IMG/VR virus record: IMGVR_UViG_3300046777_001793
Location: 1-64,000 of that record
DNA from: a virus
Direction: 5' to 3' (one strand)
DNA: 64,000 nucleotides
The translations under genes and the position numbers were made by a program. Under the pieces are notes generated by a model, which saw only the letters and a program-made list of their open reading frames with translations, was not told the DNA's origin and did no database searches. This document shows positions 20,801 to 29,201 of the stretch, one piece after another (position 1 is the first letter of the stretch; each line of letters starts with the position of its first letter).

Positions 20801-22840
20801 ATGGTCCGTTGCTTCAATAAATCTACCTTGACTATATCCATAAGAAACACCATATATTTTTAATTCAGATGCGTTAAGAAACGGTCTTGCAAATTGCAAG
20901 TCTGGTGAGTTTATTGTAAAGTGTTTTTTACTATATGTATCATTAGGTACATGATTTTTTAATCCACCAAATGTATCATATTGAGTTTTCTTTTTTGAAA
21001 TAAAAGGATCTGCTGATAAATCATTATAAGGATAATTTGGATATAAACCTTTACGTTTAGTAATTTTAGAAGGTAAATTATATTGAAACATATTATTAAT
21101 AAGTCCTTTGTAGAATACAGTTTTGTTTCCATCTCTTGAACTTCTTAATATTTCATACCCTACAATATTTTTTAATACTCTTCCTTTATTGTCAACAGGC
21201 GGTTTTATGTTAGAAAAACTTACACCAAGTATATTTATTTTTTGACCATCATTAGAATAGTGATTTGTTACATCTGAAAAAGCACCACCATGATTTAAAA
21301 AGTTTTCTGGAAATTTATGATGTCTAATTGGTTTACCACATAAATCATATTCATCTGTACCAGGATCTGACCAAGGATTAGCAGTTGCATTCCATACTTG
21401 AGGATTATTATCAGGATATAATTCTAATGATTCATAATATCCCATTAAACCTTCATGTCTTACAATACCACCATCTTCTAAAATAGTATCAGGACTTTTA
21501 GTATATACAGCAGTATTAAATAACTCAAATACTTTAGGAGTGTAATCTTCAATAACATTATCTTGAAAACCTGATGCAGTAGCATTTTCCATTAATATTG
21601 CACCAGCACCACCAGCATCAGCAGTTGTTCCATATTCAGTAGCAGGTCTTCCTGGAATGTGATATGCCATAGATTTATCTCCGGTGTTATATATCCATCT
21701 AATAAAAAATGCATATACTTCATCACGCATATACCCAACTTTATTACCGCCATTTTTATAATAGTCTTTTGGATATTCTACAACATTCCAATGAGCTCTA
21801 ATTTGATTTGCTAATGGTTGATAATTAAAATCAAATTTATCAGTAGGAGTTACTCTTAATAAGTATTTTCCAGTTGCATAAATTGCTTCAGATTTATCCG
21901 GAACTGTTGTAATTATTCCAAGTTCTTGTAATGGAACAACAGGAAGTTCAAGGTTTACATTATCTACAGTAACTGAATTGATTCCTGTGCTATAAGTACC
22001 AATATGTCTTGCAACAGTTTTTTCTGCAATTGTAGATACTAATACTAACATGTATTCATCAAACATATCAGTATCAAGATTAAAAATATCAACTGTAATA
22101 CTTCCATTTACACCATCATGTGTAAATAAAGATATAGTATTTGACATTGATGTATAATCAGTAACTTTCTGTCCATTTATTAAATAAGCAAGATGAACGT
22201 GATATGTACCATTACCTAATGTACCAATACCATCACCTTTTTTTACTTTAGCGTAAGGAGTTTTAAATGTAGATTCTAATCTTAATTTTTCACAATCTAA
22301 AATCTTTTCATCATTAGCATCTAATTTAGGTGTGCAAATTTTACAACCATCATCATCTGTGCATTCTTCAACCCATGGAATGTTTTGTAAATCCATAATT
22401 CTATCTGGGTTTCTTCCGTCAGCCCAAACAATATCATGACTACAAAAAGCATTAGCTTTAGCAACACCTTTGATTAAATTAGTTGATTTAAAGCCTAAAC
22501 AACTACTTCTAACTAATCTTTCATAAGAACATGTTTCTTCAGTAAACAATCCTATTTCAGACATATAATTATTGGTAGAAAAAATAACCCAAATATCTTT
22601 TTCAACATGAATGTTTCCAATAATATTAAAAGGAGCTGATGCACAAAACTCATTAGCTGGCTCATTAGATAATTTACCTAAATCACCTTTGCGAGAATTA
22701 TTAATTGCATTTCTGGCATAAGTCCAAGCATTTTCCGGTAAATGATAATCATTAACATCTGTTACCATTGCTTTATCAAAAGCAGCAGCGGATTGAATAG
22801 ATGTATCAGGTGATGCAGATTTCTTTTTTTTCTTTGCCAT
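17882..22840 (-). CDS. Muzzle/tail-nozzle-like structural protein (1652 aa)
   Basis: Large, mostly beta-rich protein with many aromatic residues and a mid-region hydrophobic patch (FALLMGFIAGIGYAL, Gly/Ala-rich flanks). A C-terminal part with GIFWMSTNQGKIFVYAGGL and similar strand pairs resembles beta-propeller tail-nozzle proteins such as the P22 gp10 type. It follows the two small ring or tubular proteins and precedes the cargo genes, the position of the crAss-like muzzle. The start is a plain ATG followed by a Lys-rich run (KKKKKS). Assignment rests on size, neighbours and strand pattern; homology was not tested. Confidence 0.65.
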   Translation of the reverse strand: MAKKKKKSASPDTSIQSAAAFDKAMVTDVNDYHLPENAWTYARNAINNSRKGDLGKLSNEPANEFCASAPFNIIGNIHVEKDIWVIFSTNNYMSEIGLFTEETCSYERLVRSSCLGFKSTNLIKGVAKANAFCSHDIVWADGRNPDRIMDLQNIPWVEECTDDDGCKICTPKLDANDEKILDCEKLRLESTFKTPYAKVKKGDGIGTLGNGTYHVHLAYLINGQKVTDYTSMSNTISLFTHDGVNGSITVDIFNLDTDMFDEYMLVLVSTIAEKTVARHIGTYSTGINSVTVDNVNLELPVVPLQELGIITTVPDKSEAIYATGKYLLRVTPTDKFDFNYQPLANQIRAHWNVVEYPKDYYKNGGNKVGYMRDEVYAFFIRWIYNTGDKSMAYHIPGRPATEYGTTADAGGAGAILMENATASGFQDNVIEDYTPKVFELFNTAVYTKSPDTILEDGGIVRHEGLMGYYESLELYPDNNPQVWNATANPWSDPGTDEYDLCGKPIRHHKFPENFLNHGGAFSDVTNHYSNDGQKINILGVSFSNIKPPVDNKGRVLKNIVGYEILRSSRDGNKTVFYKGLINNMFQYNLPSKITKRKGLYPNYPYNDLSADPFISKKKTQYDTFGGLKNHVPNDTYSKKHFTINSPDLQFARPFLNASELKIYGVSYGYSQGRFIEATDHPKHKFFTDFALLMGFIAGIGYALTKNYGKKSQVYNGYKIDSSNLPYGESYAAATGLGNNAIGIPFIIPITTPLRATASGSQIAANVVKATDASKILDAILGTNTYGIAERALDKTIKTTAQPGSTIVSGSQDEIYEDQDQTPRPLKILQAIPMFLTNVTTGTNSTLELIKALSDYNQFAYQYVSSCDYTGMHVPEAKNRRRKIDDARYLSSQMQDFQDNYIVNNVFRPTTAMFNTFEDVENTKGVTDVSRPQRLSQVAMDERFDTKRALAASHYVAFKNPNRRQYGQLNSIKMIPTKTQHFEVDIVKASDTFTSDVIFGGDTYIGTYSEKNTLFYFTNWLESLQNDGMAFDYTKYKMFDYTSFWMNSTPFNLSEFSKSIGDGLVKAIKDLKFSSFLETIKSPSDLACFDRKDDTGNFMLKNCYMYLFNSGVKNFFVESELNIDCRDWEDEDAKKHYPIQNDITSLFNMRIIKADNFYKLDRSLCENYLPHAKVPWGVLQDLKYNPNLAETCYTTRKNRVLYSLPQETLAKKNAWSIFLPNNYKDFSSKVVNIKPVDRTGAMMFFENEPPAMLPGVDELQTSNGTKLLIGDGGLFARELQRISHSDKSLEYGSCQNGLSVVNTPNGIFWMSTNQGKIFVYAGGLKEVSLKNNRYWLNRYLPFQLLEDFPTFDRLDNPIAGIGCQTVYDNDYMLVYFSKKDYKLKDEFKNSTKEYLGNGVFSIDGFSTYLDNPYYFQEASFTLSYDPKAEEFVSYHDWYPDLSFSGKNSFLTTKGATIWKHNKSCQKFCNFYGVDYPFEVEFQLDNKFAVSTIRNIEYYLESYKYSSNCYDRFHILDHNFDYAVIHNSEQCSGLLKLALEPKNDIKKLLEYPKVGIGIIEILFSKEEQQYRFNQFWDITKNRGEYIDADETIWNTEPNGYIRNLNFKNLNYKKEDFQRKKFRHFNNKVLLKREVCDNVEMLISVAFANQHLSPR

Positions 22841-22842
22841 AA

Positions 22843-23781
22843 TTATAATCTTCTAAACATGTCATAATAATTTGAGTATTGTGATTTTCTATTCACTTCC
22901 CAAATTCTTCTTAATTCATTAAAGTCTGGAGTATTAACCAATGAGTAAGCATTATTTCTTGCTGCTCTCAATCTTTGTTCAATTAATTGAATTTGCATTT
23001 GGTTAACATTTTCTCCATTCATTATCATATTTTCAAGAACACGTTGTTTTACAGCGTACTCATAAAATTCATTTAACAAGTCATGGTCAGGAACAAGTAA
23101 GTTTCCTTCTTCATCTTCCATTAAACCTTGATAGTTAATATAAATTTTTCCTGTTTGAAATGAAGGATAAATAAATCCATTTTTAATATATGCTGAATTT
23201 CTTACTTGCCATTTTTTATTTGGACAATCCATATCAACAACATCTCCATTATCAATTATTCTTAATGGATAAAACTCATTCCATGTTCTTGTTTCATACT
23301 TTAATTTTTGAATCAAGACTGTTTGCTCTCCTTTACAATTTAAATGAACATTACATGGAGTATTACAGTTACAAGTTGATGTTTGATTTCCACAACTATT
23401 ACATGAAACAGTTGGTGCATTAACAACAGGATCAGCACATATATTTATTTCACCTACACCTGGATTATATAATTGCTGAACAGGAACTCTTTCTGTATGT
23501 GTTCCTGATATAATAGGTTCAGTCCTAGTATGCTTTGAAAGCATAAATGCAAAATTCAAAACATTAAAGTTATTAGGAAGCTTACCTTTACCTTTTTCAA
23601 TATCAATAATAGCTTCACTTGTTTTAAAGATTTTTAATCCAAGTTCATAGTTACATCTTTTTGCAACCTTAATAAACTCTTGTGGATTAATAAAATCTTC
23701 TAAATAGTAACTTTTAAAATCAGATTGAATCTCTGCCAATAATTGGTCATAGGTTCTGTATTGTAAATTGTATGTAGCCAT
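22843..23781 (-). CDS. Tail ring/tubular protein candidate (312 aa)
   Basis: Helical N-terminal half (YDQLLAEIQSDFKSYYLEDFINPQEFIKVAKRCNYELG) with an inserted Cys-rich segment around residues 115-150 (CNSCGNQTSTCNCNTPCNVHLNC), which could bind metal. The C-terminal half has short strands and then helices. Size and position between the 223-aa protein and the muzzle-like protein fit the ring or tail-tube-like components of crAss-like short tails. Its start overlaps the upstream stop by one base, so the pair is translationally coupled. Specific ring number cannot be assigned. Confidence 0.6.
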   Translation of the reverse strand: MATYNLQYRTYDQLLAEIQSDFKSYYLEDFINPQEFIKVAKRCNYELGLKIFKTSEAIIDIEKGKGKLPNNFNVLNFAFMLSKHTRTEPIISGTHTERVPVQQLYNPGVGEINICADPVVNAPTVSCNSCGNQTSTCNCNTPCNVHLNCKGEQTVLIQKLKYETRTWNEFYPLRIIDNGDVVDMDCPNKKWQVRNSAYIKNGFIYPSFQTGKIYINYQGLMEDEEGNLLVPDHDLLNEFYEYAVKQRVLENMIMNGENVNQMQIQLIEQRLRAARNNAYSLVNTPDFNELRRIWEVNRKSQYSNYYDMFRRL

Positions 23782-24452
23782 TATCTATTAATATTTACGG
23801 AGTCATCATTTGTATCAGAAGGAATATTTAAAGGAGATAAAATATCTTGAGCTGCCATTCCCTCAATTTCAGCAATAAGATATTCTGGTAGGTTTAGATT
23901 TTTTTGTTGCATTATTGTACAATCAACATCATCTTGATTACAAAACCCATCAATAGGATCTTCAAACATTGCTTCTATTTGTACAGCTTCCCATTTAATA
24001 TCTGGAAAATATAAAAAACCATTTCTATACCAAAAATAATGACACTTGTTGTATTTAAAATTTGTTGAGTTTGTCATTGCTACATAAACAACAGGATTAA
24101 TTTGCTGAAATGTATCAGAACCATCAACAGGACCAATATTTCTAAATATAGGACCTAAACTACCTTGAAATACTTTTGGTAGTTTTTCTTTAGTTCTCAT
24201 TATTTTACAACCTGTTTTTATACCAACACAGTTTGCTTCAATTTTATCTACTTCAATTAATTCTACATAAGGAAGTAATTCAAATAAAGAATCATACTTT
24301 ACTATTTTATTCTCATTATCTTGTCTTCTTATTATAGCTTTAGCAAATGAGATAAACTTGCTGTATAAGTATCTATCAGTAACAAAAGCATCTTCAGTAG
24401 ATGCCTTAATTTTTTCTCTTAATCTTGATACACATTCCCCTATTGTAGTCAT
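23781..24452 (-). CDS. Tail tubular/ring protein candidate (223 aa)
   Basis: N-terminal helical segment (TIGECVSRLREKIKASTEDAFVTDRYLYSKFISFAKAIIRR, split here for description) resembles the start of head-tail adaptor or P22 gp4-like proteins, where a helical bundle is followed by a beta domain. The middle and C-terminal parts are beta-rich. Coupled to the downstream 312-aa gene by a one-base overlap and preceded by the 158-aa gene. A ring or adaptor role is inferred from architecture and position. Confidence 0.6.
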   Translation of the reverse strand: MTTIGECVSRLREKIKASTEDAFVTDRYLYSKFISFAKAIIRRQDNENKIVKYDSLFELLPYVELIEVDKIEANCVGIKTGCKIMRTKEKLPKVFQGSLGPIFRNIGPVDGSDTFQQINPVVYVAMTNSTNFKYNKCHYFWYRNGFLYFPDIKWEAVQIEAMFEDPIDGFCNQDDVDCTIMQQKNLNLPEYLIAEIEGMAAQDILSPLNIPSDTNDDSVNINR

Positions 24453-24453
24453 G

Positions 24454-24930
24454 TTATTTCTTTTTATTTATTAATAAACATCTTTGCCAGTTCTTTTTGA
24501 AATATGCAGATGCAGTTTTTTTAAAGTTGCGCATTGGTTCAAAACTATAGAGTGTCATAAATTTTGGCTGTAAACCTTTTGTAACTAATGAGAATCTAAT
24601 GTTCATTATATTATTATCAGTTTCCCAATTTCTATGTCTTATAATCTTACCAGCAAGCATTGATGCTCTAAAATCAATTGGTCTTTTTTCTGAAACACCT
24701 TTATTTATTATAGTGATAACTCCTAAATTTTGTGGTAATAAAATACCATAAATATTTCTTTGGGTTTCTTCAATCAACTTATTGTTAAAGCAACGTATTA
24801 TTTTTAAAATGTCTTCTTTCTTTTGTCTATTGTGTTCAGGATACTTCTTATTAAATTCAGTTACTTCCTTACTTTCAATTATCCTACCTTTTTTTTCAGT
24901 AACTCTTTTTGCATTCAAGTCAACATTCAT
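24454..24930 (-). CDS. Conserved-type tail-module protein (158 aa)
   Basis: Basic protein with a C-terminal SFEPMRNFKKTASAYFKKNW pattern. I associate this FxPxRxxK type of C-terminus with small proteins near tail genes of large Bacteroidota phages. A longer frame begins at a TTG at 24954, but that overlaps the promoter-like sequence GTATATTATTA, so ATG 24930 (MNVDLN) is preferred. It is the first gene after a tandem terminator region and begins a new late transcription unit. Function unknown. Confidence 0.6.
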   Translation of the reverse strand: MNVDLNAKRVTEKKGRIIESKEVTEFNKKYPEHNRQKKEDILKIIRCFNNKLIEETQRNIYGILLPQNLGVITIINKGVSEKRPIDFRASMLAGKIIRHRNWETDNNIMNIRFSLVTKGLQPKFMTLYSFEPMRNFKKTASAYFKKNWQRCLLINKKK

Positions 24931-24933
24931 AAC

Positions 24934-24944
24934 TAATAATATAC
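24934..24944 (-). promoter_or_regulatory. Promoter-like box GTATATTATTA
   Basis: Minus-strand GTATATTATTA lies between the tandem terminators and ATG 24930. The identical 11-mer precedes the 56163 gene, and a close relative (GTATATTCTTT) precedes the 37730 gene; each of these genes starts a transcription unit. The spacing to ATG 24930 is very short, which would give an almost leaderless mRNA. Promoter activity is inference. Confidence 0.35.
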
Positions 24945-24979
24945 TAATTTGCAATCAAAAATACAAATTAAAAGGGTAA

Positions 24980-25003
24980 TAAAAAACCCATCCGTAGATG
25001 GGC
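24980..25003 (-). terminator. Intrinsic terminator A of tandem pair
   Basis: On the minus strand GCCCATC-tac-GGATGGG is followed by TTTTTTA. It is the second of two terminators behind the fibre operon. Confidence 0.8.
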
Positions 25004-25018
25004 TATTTCAAACAAAGG

Positions 25019-25051
25019 TTAAAAAACAACCCTCAATTTCTCAAGGGTTGC
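25019..25051 (-). terminator. Intrinsic terminator B of tandem pair
   Basis: Minus strand CAACCCT and AGGGTTG arms (25044-25050 with 25027-25033), a 10-nt loop, then a T-run. It directly follows the 525-aa tail-collar gene. Flanking sequences ACAAAGGTT (25012-25020) and AACCTTTGT (25075-25083) are complementary and could form an enclosing stem. Confidence 0.8.
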
Positions 25052-25088
25052 TTCATGTCAGTCACATTTCAACCAACCTTTGTGACAT

Positions 25089-26666
25089 TTAAAATTTAAT
25101 CATATAACGCATAACAAGTGTAGCTTGTACAACAGGAAAATCAATTTGAGCATCACCTGTTAAATCAAATGGTTGTGGTGCTGCCACACCCGCAGATCCT
25201 GTAGTACCAGTAATAGGGTGAGTATGATCTGGAGCAAAAGAAACAATGTTATTACCTGTATCATTTGGATCATTATTACCAACAGTATATGGATCTCCTG
25301 TATAAAGTTGATCAAATTTAACATCAACTGTTAATCCTTGATTAGATGAAGTACATAATGCACAGTTATCATATTTAAGTTTATGACTATGTGCACCACC
25401 ATCTCCTGCTGCCAATGTGCCAGCAGTATGACTATGTGCAGGTAGATTAGCTTCAGTTAATGAACCTTCAACAGCAAGAGGAATTGTTTCAGTTACATCA
25501 TTATCACCAATAGTTTGACCAGTAGTTGCATTACCTATAGTAGTACCAAAATTACCAGGTCCAGCAATTACTTTACCATTTAAGTTAGGTAATTTAAATG
25601 TACCGGCTGCAGATGTACCATAAGTAGATCCTAATACAGCAGCTAAGGCTGGATACAAATCGCTTGATTTTGCAGTACCATTACACTCTAACCAACCATC
25701 AGGTGGTGCAGCAGATCCTGCAAATGGAGCAATCATACCAACAGGAAAACATCCACAACCTGATCCTGGTGCTGGTGTTACACCACCGCCACCACCAGTA
25801 CCACCACCTGTTCCACCTGTTCCACCACATTCATCTTCAGGGTTTACGTTTGCAGGTTCTGCAATACATGGAACATTATAACATATAGTAAGTTCTGAAT
25901 TTGCTGCATTAGCAATACCATTTCCAGCAATAAAGTTTACAACTAAAACAACACCAATACCGGTTGTGTTTTTAGATGCAACTTTAAAAATACCAAAATT
26001 GGTTGAGTCAACTGTATTAGTTAATTGTATAGTTGATTCTATAGCTATACTATTTACCCAAGGTTCTGCGTTGTTTGCTGTAGCAACAGTTCCTGAATAA
26101 CCAAGCATAGATGTTTTACTTATTTCAATTGAAGTAACACCATCAAAATTATTACTTCCAAGTACTCTATATGAACCAGGTACTAAAACAGTTCCTTGTT
26201 CATTTTTAAATATCATACAGTTTGCACCTGGAGCACCAGGATCACCTTTATCACCCTTTTCTCCTTGTTCTCCTTGCTCACCTGCAGGAATATCAAAATT
26301 AAATACAACATTTGATGGAGTAGATCCAACCAAGTCAACAAAAGCAGGTTGCGTTGATGGAACTTGTGTTGTAGTTCCTATTTGTACAGTAGGAAAACCA
26401 CCGTTAGTTCCTTTCAAACTATTTAAAAAATCTTGTTGTGTTCCTGTATTACCTTGAGCTAACCAAACTTGATATGCGGACAATCCAGTATCACCTTTTG
26501 CACCACCAGGTCCTTGAGGACCAGCCGGCCCTTGAATACCTTGTGGTCCAGGTACAGCAACACCAGTACCAGTAGCACCTTTAGGACCTTGTTTACCTCT
26601 AGGCCCTCTTCTTACAAATGCATCATCATTGCACTCACAAACTATTTTATTACATTTTTTACACAT
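25089..26666 (-). CDS. Tail fibre with collagen-like repeats and tail-collar domain (525 aa)
   Basis: N-terminal CxxC pairs (CKKC, CECN), a Gly-X-Y collagen-like stretch at about 20-60, and a second at 128-147. A beta domain at about 165-255 (SKTSMLGYSG ... DSTNFGIFKV) is shared with the 615-aa fibre. A Gly-rich hinge near 280-295 is followed by a phage tail-collar domain at about 308-370 (PVGMIAPFAGSAAPPDGWLEC, then GTFKLPNLNGKVIAG). The C-terminal region has His-rich turns (PAHSHTAG, GAHSHK, PDHTHP), which are common in trimeric fibres with metal sites. Likely a distal receptor-binding fibre. Last gene of the fibre operon. Confidence 0.8.
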   Translation of the reverse strand: MCKKCNKIVCECNDDAFVRRGPRGKQGPKGATGTGVAVPGPQGIQGPAGPQGPGGAKGDTGLSAYQVWLAQGNTGTQQDFLNSLKGTNGGFPTVQIGTTTQVPSTQPAFVDLVGSTPSNVVFNFDIPAGEQGEQGEKGDKGDPGAPGANCMIFKNEQGTVLVPGSYRVLGSNNFDGVTSIEISKTSMLGYSGTVATANNAEPWVNSIAIESTIQLTNTVDSTNFGIFKVASKNTTGIGVVLVVNFIAGNGIANAANSELTICYNVPCIAEPANVNPEDECGGTGGTGGGTGGGGGVTPAPGSGCGCFPVGMIAPFAGSAAPPDGWLECNGTAKSSDLYPALAAVLGSTYGTSAAGTFKLPNLNGKVIAGPGNFGTTIGNATTGQTIGDNDVTETIPLAVEGSLTEANLPAHSHTAGTLAAGDGGAHSHKLKYDNCALCTSSNQGLTVDVKFDQLYTGDPYTVGNNDPNDTGNNIVSFAPDHTHPITGTTGSAGVAAPQPFDLTGDAQIDFPVVQATLVMRYMIKF

Positions 26667-26675
26667 ATCTTTTTA

Positions 26676-27956
26676 TTAAGGAATTGGAGTTTCAGAACAA
26701 GGTGTTACTATAGGACAAACAGGAGCACCATTACAAAAATCAGCAGTTGAACCATCAGCACAATATGGAACATAAGGTTCTCCTGTTGAAGGATCTATAT
26801 CATTAGGAATAGGAACAGACTTATTAATCATTAAACTTGTTGAAAATATAACGTATGGTTCTAATTTTGCATAAGTATCTCCAGTATGAGCCAAAGGTTC
26901 AATAGAAGTTGTTCCAGGTTGATATAAAAATTCTTCTTTAAATTTTTCTACAGGATTAGTTGAACCTGTAAGACTCATATCATAAATTTCAATTCCAGTT
27001 GAAACAGGAGTACCACTACCATCATTTTCACCTTTTATTTTAAGAACATGATTTCCTGCAGGTAAGTTAATAGGAACAACATACCAAAAACGAAAATTGT
27101 ATGAATCAGTAACTTGAGCTACAGGTATAAAAGAACCTGTTCCATTTATTTGTAATTCAATATAACAATTATTATCTCCAGAAAACCCAATGTGATATGT
27201 TTTATTAGAAGTTAAATTTAAACAATATTTAAACTCATAAGGTGTAGTATCATTTTGATTTATATCAGCATAACTTAAAGTTGCACCAGAACTCCAATTA
27301 GTTGTGTCTTGAATTGGTGATAAATTAAAAGGACTTACTGTATTAGCAGATATGTTACTTAAAGCTTGGTGTTTTTTAAATGTTCCTGAAACAGTATCAT
27401 AATATAAAACTTCATCATTAATAGCATAAGCTTTTTTTCTATCCCATGCTCTTGAAGTGTATTTAGCTACACCACAATTAACTAATCTGTATTTCCATAA
27501 ATCAGATAAAAAAGTACTTGGTGCAATAATAGAGTTTAAAGCACCACCATAATATAACTGGGTTTCTGAATTTTGAGTTATACCTGTAGTTTGATTCCAA
27601 ACTTGTTCATCATATAAAGCTAAACCATATTGGCCATAACTTCCGTTATCAGCTCCTTGTCCAATTACAACAAGCGTTCCATCATAAAATGCAGGAGTAT
27701 ATTGTTCACATAAACCAGTTAAAGGATTTTTAGTGTATCCTGGTGGACAAAAACATTCCGGTTCAATACATCTCATGCGTACCCATGCATTACCATCATA
27801 ATATTTAATTACTCTTTGTTCAGGATCTAATAATTCAAATGTTCCGTGTGGTGGAGTTTCAGGTGTAGAGTTAGGTCTTAATATACGTATTTCAGTCTGA
27901 CAAGGATCTACCCAATCAGTTCCATCATATACTTTATAATTACATTTCTTTGCCAT
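26676..27956 (-). CDS. Tail-fibre or adhesin protein (426 aa)
   Basis: N-terminal MAKKCNYKVYDGTDWVDPC and KYYDGNAWVRM repeat the YDGxxWV pattern seen in fibre-associated domains, followed by a Cys-rich patch (CIEPECFCPPGYT). The central and C-terminal parts are beta-rich with a jelly-roll-like carbohydrate-binding look (NKTYHIGFSGDNNCYIELQING ... LPAGNHVLKIKGEND, partially quoted). C-terminal tail is Cys/Pro-rich. It lies between two collagen-like fibres in the operon and probably contributes to host binding. No exact family recognised. Confidence 0.65.
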   Translation of the reverse strand: MAKKCNYKVYDGTDWVDPCQTEIRILRPNSTPETPPHGTFELLDPEQRVIKYYDGNAWVRMRCIEPECFCPPGYTKNPLTGLCEQYTPAFYDGTLVVIGQGADNGSYGQYGLALYDEQVWNQTTGITQNSETQLYYGGALNSIIAPSTFLSDLWKYRLVNCGVAKYTSRAWDRKKAYAINDEVLYYDTVSGTFKKHQALSNISANTVSPFNLSPIQDTTNWSSGATLSYADINQNDTTPYEFKYCLNLTSNKTYHIGFSGDNNCYIELQINGTGSFIPVAQVTDSYNFRFWYVVPINLPAGNHVLKIKGENDGSGTPVSTGIEIYDMSLTGSTNPVEKFKEEFLYQPGTTSIEPLAHTGDTYAKLEPYVIFSTSLMINKSVPIPNDIDPSTGEPYVPYCADGSTADFCNGAPVCPIVTPCSETPIP

Positions 27957-27959
27957 AAA

Positions 27960-28583
27960 CTATCCTTTAATCCAAATATCTCCTGGTCTAAGTATATCTC
28001 CTTGATATACTCCTGATATATCAACTTGATCAACTGTAAATCCAGGTATGTCTGCATATTGTGTAATTACATCACCATCTGAAGGTTGATTTTGCTGTAC
28101 AAAGACAGCAACACCTCTTCCTGATTTACCATTAACACCATTTAAAATTTGAAATTCACTTATAGGAGTAGTAGTTTCACCATTATAAACAGTAATAATT
28201 GTTCCACCTTGTTTTTGATCACCAAGCGTTGGACTATAAACACCACCTGTATAATTACCATTTTTACCTGGAGCTCCGGGCAATCCATCTTTACCATCTG
28301 CACCTGCCGCACCAGCAACACCATCAACACCAGGTCCACCTGGAGTTCCTGGAGGCCCTACTGTTCCTGGTTCACCTTTATCCCCTTTATCTCCTTTTGG
28401 TCCTTGATCTCCCTTATCACCTTTTGGCCCTTGTGGCCCTTCAGGTCCTTGTGGGCCAGCAGGTCCGGTTGCACCATTTGCACCATTATTACCCTTATCA
28501 CCTTTATCACCTTTATATCCACGCGGACCTCTTAAACCTCTGCAAGATTCACCGCATTCATCATGTTCACAATTTTTTCCCAT
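27960..28583 (-). CDS. Collagen-like fibre protein (207 aa)
   Basis: After a Cys-containing start (CEHDECGESCRG) comes a long run of Gly-X-Y triplets, residues about 17-110, rich in GDKGD and GPQGP units, which in phages forms a trimeric collagen-like shaft. A short beta C-terminal part (YNGETTTPISEFQILNG ... GDIWIKG) may be the trimerisation tip. Ends with TAG, four bases before the next ATG. The repeats produce long spurious frames on the plus strand. Confidence 0.8.
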   Translation of the reverse strand: MGKNCEHDECGESCRGLRGPRGYKGDKGDKGNNGANGATGPAGPQGPEGPQGPKGDKGDQGPKGDKGDKGEPGTVGPPGTPGGPGVDGVAGAAGADGKDGLPGAPGKNGNYTGGVYSPTLGDQKQGGTIITVYNGETTTPISEFQILNGVNGKSGRGVAVFVQQNQPSDGDVITQYADIPGFTVDQVDISGVYQGDILRPGDIWIKG

Positions 28584-28592
28584 AATACAAAA

Positions 28593-29198
28593 TTAATAAT
28601 GAAATTTAATAACAGGTCTGCTAGAGCTTACTGTACCATTTCCTGTAACAGGAAAAGTAAAAGAGGACTTTTTAGCAACGCTATTTGGTGCAGTCATATA
28701 ACTTGTACCACCAACAGCGGAACTCCAATCACCCCAATTATTTTCCCAAACTAATAATAAATTTTTAGTTCCATCATAAACAAATGGAGTATCAAAAGTA
28801 ATATTATACCAAGCATTATTAGTATTAATAAGTTGATTAAATGTATTCTTTACAGTTATTAATCCTGATAAGCCTACTTCTGAAAAACTCATATCTGGAG
28901 TAGTGTCAAATTGGGATGCTGTAACATTACCCATTTTGATTAATTGATTAGGATAACTAATAGGAAGAGGAAAACTTCTAAAATAAACTTCTATACCAGT
29001 AATAGTTTTTGCAGCACCTAATTCCGCTGTAGTAAATATCATTGCTGATTTACCATAGTCTTCCCCATATACAATTGGTAATTGGTAAACTAAATTACCA
29101 GGAGTTCCCAATTGTAATGTTGCACCAACTACAGGTGGGGTTGTTCCCCCACCACCACTAGTATCTCTATGTCTTAATATTCCTAATTGAGCAATCAT
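28593..29198 (-). CDS. Adhesin-domain protein, host-like fold (201 aa)
   Basis: After a Gly/Thr/Pro hinge (SGGGGTTPPVV), the single domain follows a pattern known from secreted Bacteroidota adhesins: ITGIEVYFRSF, then KMGNVTASQF, then AWYNITFDTPFVYDGTKNLL, then VWENNWGDW. The combination of an itemised offset strand and PFxYdGtxNLL is the key evidence. It sits inside the fibre operon, so a receptor-binding or glycan-binding role is likely, possibly captured from a host surface protein. Confidence 0.6.
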   Translation of the reverse strand: MIAQLGILRHRDTSGGGGTTPPVVGATLQLGTPGNLVYQLPIVYGEDYGKSAMIFTTAELGAAKTITGIEVYFRSFPLPISYPNQLIKMGNVTASQFDTTPDMSFSEVGLSGLITVKNTFNQLINTNNAWYNITFDTPFVYDGTKNLLLVWENNWGDWSSAVGGTSYMTAPNSVAKKSSFTFPVTGNGTVSSSRPVIKFHY

Positions 29199-29201
29199 AA
29201 T

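Noticed and set aside
28149-28585. Long plus-strand frames opposite the collagen-like fibres.
   Set aside because: They are shadows of Gly-X-Y codon repeats on the minus strand and have low-complexity Ser/Thr/Ile or His/Leu sequence.
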